In this document: piece by piece, positions 54,932 through 64,000 of the stretch
Layout: every line of letters begins with the position of its first letter
Position numbering within the stretch: position 1 is the first letter of the stretch
Origin: Cytidiella melzeri
Taxonomy: Eukaryota > Basidiomycota > Agaricomycetes > Polyporales > Irpicaceae
Length of the DNA: 64,000 nt
NCBI GenBank assembly: GCA_022592445.1
Contig: JABYQR010000070.1
Span: 62,001 to 126,000 of the forward strand
Direction: 5' to 3'
The notes under the pieces: generated by a model
What the model was told of the DNA's origin: nothing
Databases searched by the model: none
What the model saw: only the letters and a program-made list of their open reading frames with translations
Made by a program: the position numbers and the translations under genes

Positions 54932-57535
54932 ATGAAATGCTTCAGTAAGACATTACGGTTTGGAGTGCGAGAGCCCCTGCTACGCTTGTACAGCACTGCT
55001 GCCCAACTGGCCCCTGCTATCTCGTTGAGACCATACCAAGAGTCATGTTTGGAAGCTTGCACAGATGCCCTGAAATCCGGGGTGTCGCGCATTGGAGTCT
55101 CACTTCCTACAGGCTCAGGGAAAACGACGGTGTTTATCACTCTTCTCTCGCTGGTCCAACCACCTCCTAGACACCCCAATGCCAAACGTTCACTGGTCAT
55201 CGTGAACAGCGTAGAGCTGGCCAACCAGACGGCCGACCAGACCAAGAGGCTTTTCCCAGAGTGGACGGTCGAGATCGAGCAGGGTTCACAGAGGGCTTCG
55301 GGACTGGCAGACTTGTGAGTTTGAGGCTTTCATTTTCTAGTTGGGTTGATTGTTGACAACACTCCTCAAAATGCAGAACAGTTGCCACATACCAGACTCT
55401 CCTGCAGCCTTCACGTCTGACCAAGTTTGACCCTGGAGCACTGAAGGCAATCATAGTGGACGAGGCTCACCATGCCGCAGCTCCCTCGTATGTGTTTTCA
55501 ACATGCTATTTTGCTACCCGACTTCATATACACTTAGATATCGACATATACTGTCCCGCTTCCATTCCTCAATAGCAGGTCCGGACAAGGAGCTTGCCCC
55601 GCCTGTCCTGCCTCATACCATTCCCATTTTCGGCTTCTCTGCTACTTTCAGTCGGCACGATGGTTTGGCCCTGGGCTCAGTATTCGAACGTATAGTGTAC
55701 CACCGAGACTTTCTGGAGATGATCAAGGACCAATGGTGTGTGTCGTTGCTGTTGGACAGAACGCGTTCTCATGAGGTTCTGACGCTTTAAAAGGCTCTGT
55801 AACGTTCGCTTCACGTCTATCCGCGCAAACATTGATCTTAGCAACGTTACCGTGAACTCTAGGACGGGAGACTTCAATGCAACGAGTATTGCGCAGGTAG
55901 TCAACACCGCGTCGATCAATAAACTGGTCGTTCAGACGTGGTTGGACCGAGCAGGTGGGCCTTGTCACAAAACTGCTAATATATCTCTTCCGTGGTTCTC
56001 ATTGGGTTATTAGTCAAGAGGAGATCAACACTCATATTCTGCGTCAATGTCGCGCACGTCCGAGACTTGACTACAACTTTTCGAGAAGCGGGAGTCGACG
56101 CACGCTACCTGCATGCCGGTACTCTCGCTGGAGAACGTAAAGCCCTGATCGCAGACTTCAAGGCGGGAGTATTCCCTGTGCTTGTGAATTGTGGTAAGTG
56201 TGTCTCTGTTGGTGAACAAAGGGGCATCGTTCTCAGACTGAACTCGACGGTCTGACAGCAATTCTCACTGAGGGCGCGGATATACCGAACATTGACTGCG
56301 TCGTCGTTGCTAAACCCACCCGGTCTCGAAATATATTTGCTCAAATGGTGCGGTCTGGCTTCACACAGAAGTTGATATGGTCTAACAACCAAGGCTATGT
56401 AGATTGGCCGTGGCATGAGATTATCACCGGACACTGGCAAGGAGGATTGTCATATTATTGACTTTGTGGATACCCTTGACCGAGTTGCTGGCGTAGCGTC
56501 AGTGCCCCACTTGTTCGGCCTCGATCCATCAGAGGTTATCGACGGTAAGGATGCTCGGTAATGAAAAAGCTTTTGCTGAAAATGACTGACCGCCGTGTGT
56601 ATTACAGATCAAACACTTGAAGAGTTGGAAGAGCGTTCAAAGAAGGCGATCGACTCGGATGAAAGGAAGATGTCGCCCGACACCGTCGACAACGTTCCTG
56701 ACCCGACTTCAGTGACTTATATCGACTACGACGACCCCTTCGCACTTATCCACGAGAGCTCGGGCACCCCTCATGTCCTCCAGCTAAGTCAGTACCAGTG
56801 GGTCGGCTGTGGGGGGGATATTCATGTCCTGGACTGTCTCGGAAAAGGCTTCATGAAAATCGAGCCTACTTATGATGAAAACCGTACGTATAATCATGCC
56901 ACCAAAGACATGCCGAGACTGAACAAACACACAACGCGTGTAGAGCCAGAGTTGCGCTACAAAGCCACGTATACGCCTACCGTGAACCTTCCTGCACATG
57001 TCACCAGGTCGATGAAGATCTCGCCGTTCCAACGGACCAAGAACGTTCTCGAGGCGACAAACTTGCACGACGCGGTGAAGGGATGCGACATGTATGTCAG
57101 ATCTCAGGTCTTGCCTGGTGGCTCGGTTATAGGGTAATTCGCCAAACTAGGACCGAGTGAGACCACCTTCTTACCACTTGGTTACTCCATAGGATACTAC
57201 GCACTGCCCAGTGGCGGCGTCAGCCAGCAACAGCTAATCAAAAAGCGTTTGTGCTCAAGCGATGGGAGAAACGACTCGCAATGGATAGCAGCTCAGCTCA
57301 ACATGATGTTTCTCGCCTGACCAAAGGCGAGGCTGCGAACATTATCACCCGTATAAGGCACGGAGCCCAGGTCTGTTAATCAACGCGTGATATCGCTTTG
57401 CGCTGACACATTGCTGACTAGGCACGCTATGAGAAGAAGGCGAAAGAGGAGAAGAAGGCAACAGCGGCGCTGTTGAAAGAGCAACTGAGAGCTGCCAGAG
57501 AACATGTTACAGTAGGGCCGCTTAGAACACCTTGA
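54932..57535 (+). CDS. IRC3: Mitochondrial DEAD/DEAH-box helicase Irc3-like
   Basis: Superfamily 2 helicase; yeast Irc3 maintains mitochondrial DNA. The N-terminus [20 protein letters not shown] is basic and hydrophobic, as for a mitochondrial presequence. The core has [19 protein letters not shown], Walker [24 protein letters not shown] (Ia/Ib), [13 protein letters not shown] (motif II DEAH), [15 protein letters not shown] (III), [33 protein letters not shown] (V) and [20 protein letters not shown] (VI). A long C-terminal region ends in a Lys-rich coil ([20 protein letters not shown]) and stops at 57535, only 34 bp from the converging PsuG-PsuK stop. Seven or more introns. Confidence 0.92.
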
Positions 57536-57569
57536 ATGTATGATTTAGCAGTATCCATGTTCACAGACT

Positions 57570-60500
57570 CTACTGATCAGACAGTTGGGGTGACACGGCA
57601 TAAGGGCTTTTTAATGTAAGCACGGCGGCCTATTGGCAGATGAGTGGGTATGGTTACACCATGTTCAAGCACGACTTACCGCCTGTGCCCGTCTTATTGC
57701 TCGGTCCAATGCAAGAGATGATTCTTCAAAGACCTTGGGGTTTTCCACCAGCGAAGCCAATAGAGATCCAACGAGGGTGTCGCCAGCTCCTGTCACGTTG
57801 ACCAATTCGGCTTCCGCCACGACTGTAGCAGGGTAGTGCTTGAAAATAACGGCGGATCCATCTTTGCCTCGAGCTACGACCTGTCTTTCTTTAAGGTTGG
57901 TCCGCTCTTGGGCCCAAGCGCGTCCATTTGCATTAGGTGAGGTTCGGAAGATAACGAGGACGCCACGATTGCCGCACTTCAGAACAATGTGCTGGAAGAA
58001 AGGGAGCAGATTGATGCCCATTTGCGCGACACCATTTTCAACGAGGAAGCCAAGTGTCCCGGACGATCCTTGGTCGCTCGTGCTACGTCGAGCGAGATGT
58101 TCGAGGTCCATGCGGAATTCTGAGCTGAGAAACATGCTGTCTATCGCACTCCACCAGTTTGCGTGAGCGGTCAGCTCATATGGCTCTGAAGAAGCTGCTT
58201 GGTATAGTCGTGAGAGCTCTAGAAGGTTGGGAGATACGTAGGAGATGGGCGGCCTGTGGCTGAAAGCTTTGGAGAATATGGACGAGATAACGGGCAGTAT
58301 TCGTTCTGACTTGGCTAACGAGGTTGGTTCGCTGTTGATGGTCAGCGTCGGTCTGTCAAAGAAGTGTACTAATTGATCGCACTGACAAGAACACTAGTAG
58401 ATTTCAGTCACACATAACTTACGACAACCATGTAAATGCTGCGCACCTGGACAGTTGTTAGCATAACAGTACTCGACTACACGCTGCATCGCGACAGGCG
58501 ACAGGTTACCGTCCATCGCGACAAGAGATGGTCGATAATTTCTGATAGCATCCAATGCATTCTCCCTGACCCATCAGTCAGTGACATGCGTGAGTCGGTA
58601 ATAGAGAGTGGTTACCCTGCGAAAGATTGTATGATACCCATGTCAGCGACGCCACTGACTAAATCGCCTTTGCCGTCGAGGACCATGTTGCAAACTGCTG
58701 ACCGTGCAGACTCGACATGTTGAAGTCCATCGCTTCTCATGCCCAACCGTTCCGTTTGTTCCGCGAGCAGTCGGCCGAAGAAGTCTTTACCGACTGGTGA
58801 GACTAGTACTATGCTTTTACCACTTGTCTGCTGGGGAGAAGCTGAGAGAATCCGATGTGCTGCTTCTGCGATATTACGGCCGACCCCGCCTAAAGATGTT
58901 GTTACCGCTCCTGGAATTGTTGACTGGCCAGCAAGCGTTGCGTCCGACGTGGCTTGGGCTTGTGATGTAACATCTACAGCGGCACACCCCACAATCACGA
59001 GTTCTGCAGATGGCTTGAAATGTATTGAGCGAAAGAGTTGATTCTGTCAGACTAGGCCACTCACAGGCGTGGATTTATCTGGTGATATATGAGACGACGT
59101 TGGCTCAGCAAGCGTTTTGCTCGGTGTCACAGGTGTAAAACCACTGGAGGAAGACTAAGTGTATTGAATGACTTTACTAGTAGGCCCTATATCGCCTGAC
59201 TTCTTACAGTAGCTGTTTCGTCGACTCCATTCTTAACCAGGTGTGAGTAGGCAACAGCTATTTGTCCACCTACACGCGACTGTATGTGAGCGTCGTGAGA
59301 TGACTTACAGTGGAGTACACGTACCAATCCGTGCCGTGTTCTTGATGAGAGCAATGTCTAAGGTATCACTGGGAGTGAACTGGTAATCTATATTGAGAGT
59401 GAAAGCACTCACTGCTTGCGAGAGACTTTCCTGCGGTTAGCTCCCCGACTCGCTTGAGCAACCAAGGAGTTGCTTCCTTGCCCCGTCTATTAACACCATT
59501 CTCTTCTGCTTCTTCCAGAGCTAGCTCGACTGCAGCTTGCAGCTCGGCTCCAGCAGCCTCATACTCCTCGGGTATCGGGACAGCAAAGATGGCTCCGTTA
59601 GCAAGACCCAGCTGATGTTGTGTGTCTATTAAAGAAGCCATTCCAACTCATTTCATGTATTGACACCGCATGCATTTACTTACGAAGGATGCGAGCAGCT
59701 GACTGGGGCTCGTCTATTCTCCAGGGACTCTACAAGGTCGTATGAGTTGCAGCTGACATTCCAAGTAGAAAGTACGTACCTTGAACCCACTTTGGCGGCT
59801 GTAGAATGCGGGAAAATCATCTGTACCATATGAGACTACAGGTACGCCTAAAGTTTCCTGCAGACTGATGATGAGAGGCAGAAAATGAATTGTCTCTGAT
59901 TAACGTACTAGGTACTCTAATGTCCTGAGGATCAGGTCAGTCATTCAACAGGCGTGCTATAACTGCAGAGGATGTACCTGCCAATGTCGAGAATTGACTT
60001 CACCCCCGCAGAGACCAATCCAACCGGGCACCTCGATAGTTCTGGAAGGTCTGCGGATACATCCATACCTGTCACAAAACTTGCTTAGTGCTGTGGAATG
60101 ATCACTACGGCAGAACTTACTCCGTTCACCGCCTCGATGTACGCCTCCTAACCTGCACTCCCGAGTTAGTATATAGGCTCGCCGAGGAGACCAGCAGCAC
60201 GAGCAATTACCCGCCAGTAGCGAAAACCTGTTTTCCGTGCAAGTCAGTACCAGAAATGAGGGTACTCACTATCACTTACCTTGATTCCCGCCATTGCTGC
60301 AAATATAAGTGTCGTACTGCAGGTGGTACCGCCATTACGACTTAGAGCAATCACAGGCCCAAGGTCCCGTCGCGACGTCTTGACCACAGATGTATTCTGG
60401 GCGTCCGCCAAATACTCGAGCTCGCTAGGCTCAAGGCCTATTTTCACTCTGCCCCGTATGATGCCAATAGTGGCCGGTATAGCTCCTTGAGTTCTGACGA

Positions 60501-60732
60501 TACCTTCAACAGCTCTCGCAGTCTCAAGGTTGGTGGGCTGCGGCATTCCATGGGTCACAATCGTTGTCTCCAGCGCCACGACTGGTCTGTTCTTGACTAG
60601 TGCCTCCTGCACTTCTGGGTGAACATCAACGGGCGCACCAGCGGCGATGGTCGTACGAAGGGAGTGTAATCGCCTTTGCCATAATTGCGTGGTAACGTGT
60701 CGCCTAGTTGAGAGGATTCGTTGTCCCAACAT
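57570..60732 (-). CDS. Fused pseudouridine-5'-phosphate glycosidase and PfkB kinase
   Basis: Bifunctional pseudouridine catabolism enzyme: the N-terminal PsuG domain splits pseudouridine 5'-phosphate to uracil and ribose 5-phosphate, and the C-terminal PfkB domain phosphorylates pseudouridine. The ATG at 60732 gives [20 protein letters not shown], possibly a mitochondrial presequence. PsuG marks are [45 protein letters not shown] then LGGVHRGG across an intron, and [13 protein letters not shown]. Kinase marks are [27 protein letters not shown] and the anion hole [17 protein letters not shown]. The last exon reads [19 protein letters not shown] and stops at 57570-57572. The fusion is usual in fungi. 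Many introns, some junctions approximate. Confidence 0.92.
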
Positions 60733-60991
60733 CGCGTCGAGAGTCAAGCTTTGTCACCGTGAGCATTGGCGTAATCCAACGACTCGCTGGCGTCAATCTA
60801 ATCTCAACAACATTTATTACATCTCGCAAATGTCGCTCAACGCAACAGTCTTCTACACGTAGATACTGATACTAAGATGAACATAGTGTAATGTAGGTAA
60901 TGTATCAATCATGGCGGCAAACGCATCCAATCGCCGACCCACAAACTAATAACCCTAAAATCGAGACAATGCAGGCAACGAAAAGCCGGGA

Positions 60992-63558
60992 CTAATATCT
61001 CTGACTTTGCCAGAGAGAACTCGTCCCGTTGGGGGTTCTGGGAGGTGCAGAATAAGAACCCGCACGGGGGATCGGAGTACGTGAAGGGATTGGTGCGCCC
61101 CCAGGTGGTATGTATGACGCTGAAGCGTAGGATGGTGATGGCCGTGGCAGGTAGCGACTGGGGGAAGGAGGAGGTAGGATACGAGGATCCCGAGGTGGTG
61201 AGTATGGCGGTTCATCGACTAAGCGCGCAGTCAAAGAGCTGCCAGTAAGTTGTGCAGAAACTGGGTGACTATCCGCACGAGATTTTTTCCAGATTTGCTC
61301 AGTTGGCGATATCATTTCCTGCGAGTCCGCCTTTCGCTTGTTCTGCGTACGCAAAGGGGGCTCGTCGTCGTCCGAATCTGATAACGTAAGATCGATCACG
61401 TCTGACTCGCCGGTTTGAGACCTAGGCGGCATGCTTCCAACGCTCGCAAGCGATGTTGTAAGAGACCTTGAGAGGGAGGGAGATAGCTCACGCTTCACTT
61501 GACCTTCCTCCTCATCGTCGGAATCCAGAATGACTATTTCCTGAGCGAAGCCAGTCTTGTGACCGTCCCCGTTGATAACCGGTTTGACGGGAGTGGGAGA
61601 TCGCTGCTTAGCCGGGGTTGGGGGCAAAGATACGAATTTGGTAGGAGGATGAGCAGCCTTCCACCCTGCAGACGCAAACTTGTTATCAGCGGTATGCCAC
61701 TGCCCATCTGCTTCTACGATGACATCTTCGACATCGTCTGACGTTGCCTTCAAAATTTCATCGAAATAGCTAGAAAACTTTTATGAGTGCCACTCGGCGT
61801 GACAGGTTTCGTTGAGAACTACTCACCCATCGACGATGAGCTCTTCGCTGCTCAAGACCTTCTCACAGACTGGACATAGCCATGTAGTCGTTTGTTCCAT
61901 GACCGAGAACCAGGAGAGTGCGTCAAAGCATTGTGAGTGCACGCATTTGATTGAACGACATGGTGTCGTTATTCGCGTATAGCTTAACTATGGAATTGTG
62001 TAAGAGACAACAGGGCATATCAAGCTGAACAGACTTACCGGGCACTTTAAAGACATCTTCTGGTGTCCAGCAACTATGTCGTCGTCTTCAGAGGCAGCTT
62101 GGATCACTGGAATTTCTTTGAGTCACTGCCAAGAGTTCTATGAGCAATATATTTACTTTTCTCAAGAATTTCATTATTGCTAATGAATTTTCCTTTCTTC
62201 AGTCGCTCGACTAGTTGGTCGACAGTGGTTACTTCGACCAGCATGACGACTAGGTAGTACTTCTGATTTCAAAGTCAGAGTGTGTCAGAAGTGCCCTTGA
62301 TGTGAGCGCACCTTGGATGGCGTAGGTTGCTGACTGTTGACATAAACCATCTCCACACGATTAGTCATCCCAACAGTCACTTTGAGATGTTTGTTGAGAT
62401 CAGGAGGCGGCGCAGTTCCAGCCTTCTTCTTCATGCCCTTCAGGTTCGCAGATAGCTGATTGTTGTTCATGCGTACTTCACAGGTCGGCGGAAATTCAAT
62501 CGGGCATGGACCTTGGTTGGGTCGGAAGGACGGGGTAGGGGAATAGTACGTTGATGATGTACAATATAGCCGCAACTGATACTTGGGACTACGAGAGGGA
62601 TAAGCTGTTAGTTGCGAGCGTGCAATACGAATTTATCGCAATTACCTTGCAGAACTGAGCTTCGCTATCAGATCGCTACTCATCACAAATGAGAGTGCTT
62701 GTGATCGGCGGTCCATCTGGCTCGTCGATTCTGGGCATGATTATAGCTTTATGAAGCGCATGTATTTGTCAATAGCTCGCACCTGGACATTCAACGATGC
62801 TGGAAACAGCCTTTTCGATCTTGAAGAAAGGCGAATGCTTGAATTGTATTCCTGAAGGAAGAGACGTCACAGTTCGATTCATCAGACATGCGTATCTGTA
62901 TCTCACCTGCTGTTCCCGACGTCGAGGTGGAAGCGATTTGGCTAGAAGGAGGTGGCGGCCGCCTTTGTCCGTATGGGTCGTAATGTGGAACGCCGGTTGG
63001 CACAGCCGGAGTATTGTACATCGAGGGGGCACTTGCTTGAAAATGTCCGAATGAACTTTCGCCGCCGGAACGGTATGTGTTTCTGAAGTTGGTTGAGACC
63101 AGTGAATCAGCTATCACTAAGGAAGAAGGAACGGCATCGCTTCAGGGCATCGTGGAAAGTGCATTTATTGCCTACACCTTGCAGTGAGGCTCTGCCGTAG
63201 TAGGTAGCATAGACTGTGAATAATGCAATGAAACTTACATGGATCCTCGGGCTTGATTCAGGATTCCTTTCGCTTTTACCCACTTCTCAGTACTGTTCGC
63301 GCGCCGCCACAAATCGAGCTCTCGAGTGATTCTGTCTATCAGCTCTTGCTTCTTCCCGGACTTCGTGAAATTCGTGCCACATTGGTCGTTGAAGCTGATA
63401 ATAATCTGCTTCAGGCGATCTACAGTGTTGAGCTTGACGTTGTGTCGCACGGTCTGTGGCGTAGAGGCGGACAGGATTCAGACCTGAGAACCAATCATAA
63501 TGCGCCGGAGTAAGAGAGTACCTACGTCGAAGTCAGCCCAAAGGTCGGCGGAAGCCAT
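60992..63558 (-). CDS. SIZ1: SIZ/PIAS-type SUMO E3 ligase
   Basis: Nuclear E3 that moves SUMO from Ubc9 to substrates. The ATG at 63558 reads MASADLWADFD and splices to TVRHNVKLNTVDRLKQIIIS, then NFTKSGKKQELIDRI (SAP domain). A Pro-rich linker and a PINIT-like region (CPIEFPPTCEVRMNNNQL, LKVTVGMTNRVEMVYVNSQQ) follow. The SP-RING reads LKCPLSYTRITTPCRSIKC, VHSQCFDALSWF and TTTWLCPVCEK with Cys/His ligands. Two SUMO-interaction motifs sit downstream: EIVILDSDDEE and VIDLTLSDSDDDE. The Pro/Ser-rich tail (SPPRDPRILPPPSPSRYLP) ends QSQRY at 60992. Domain order matches Siz1/Pli1. Several introns; some N-terminal junctions are approximate. Confidence 0.92.
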
Positions 63559-64000
63559 CCTAAGCGTTGAAGTAACAAATCACAACGCAAACAGCGCGTG
63601 GGCCACCACTGCGTACAACGAGATGGTGAGAGGAGGACGAGAAGAACGCATTGGTTGCGACTGATATCCTCCCCGCATAGATGTGCGTGGGAATTTAGCT
63701 TGGAATGTACCAAAACGTATCACGTGCACGCGTTCCAGGTTACTTCAACCACAACCACCACACATACCACATTCAACCGTCCTGAAAAAACCGTCAGAAA
63801 GTAGCAGTTGCAGCGGGCACTCGCAGCCGCAGGCCAACATGGGGCCGGGGGTCTATGTCTCCCTTTCTGTTTCTGCCAAGTATAGGTTGTGACACTTGGG
63901 TGGTGCCTGAACACCACTGCCTCGCTGTCCGGTCCACACCACTCATCCGAGGACTGTATAAAACAACCCACAATCGGGACGGGCGCTGGCAGCCGTTTCA
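63559..64000. other. Upstream of SIZ1 to window end
   Basis: About 440 bp with no supported gene. It should carry the SIZ1 promoter and possibly that of a gene beyond the window. Confidence 0.45.

Overview
The window is about 64 kb of a gene-dense fungal nuclear chromosome. It is most likely from a basidiomycete, probably an Agaricomycete. Coding regions are split by many short (about 45-80 nt) GT-AG introns and neighbouring genes alternate strand. The gene set fits a fungus: a fused HisH-HisF enzyme (HIS7), a Pal1-family morphogenesis protein, a cytochrome-b5-fused sphingolipid desaturase, a fused PsuG-PsuK pseudouridine enzyme, ICE2, IRC3 and DUG3. I see no bacterial operons, rRNA, convincing tRNA or intact transposon.

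Layout. 0-5.2 kb: 3' part of RAD51 (+), then a divergent amino-acid biosynthesis pair, 3-phosphoglycerate dehydrogenase (-) and HIS7 (+). 5.9-13.5 kb: PAL1 (-), a MetE-like methyltransferase (-), ribosomal protein eL13 (+), a sphingolipid desaturase (-). 14.5-19.3 kb: a secreted single-pass membrane protein (+) and two conserved unknowns. 19.4-26.5 kb: TAF5, a RecQ helicase and mitochondrial uL4m (all -). 27.2-34.1 kb: ribosomal protein uS9 (+), a BRCT/Myb Rap1-like protein (+), a complex I Tim17-fold subunit (-), and a WD40 protein that reads as the PRC2 subunit EED (+). 34.4-37.0 kb: two adjacent paralogous genes for secreted repeat precursors cut at dibasic sites. 37.4-39.8 kb: ESF1 (+). 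39.8-44.1 kb: a gene-poor stretch with an array of direct and inverted copies of a unit of about 240-280 bp. 44.1-63.6 kb: housekeeping genes NUS1, SEC17, PCM1, DUG3, ICE2, MoaE/MOCS2B, ADP/ATP carrier, IRC3, PsuG-PsuK and a SIZ/PIAS SUMO ligase.

The most unusual content is the pair of precursor genes at 34,442-35,343 and 36,171-36,996. Each encodes a signal peptide, a short pro-region and 7-8 near-identical units of 31 or 29 residues ending in Lys-Arg (one Arg-Arg), the layout of Kex2-processed repeat proteins. The genes share a leader intron, an intron just after the signal peptide, a predicted intron just after the stop codon, two short inverted repeats in the 5' leader and similar 3' flanks. 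The pair therefore arose by duplication of a complete transcription unit. The peptides are cysteine-free with a hydrophobic GVIVAY/GVIVPY end, and their function is unknown.

Coordinates are CDS outer bounds; exon junctions are given where I could reconstruct them by frame continuity. Start exons of EED and uL4m are not resolved.
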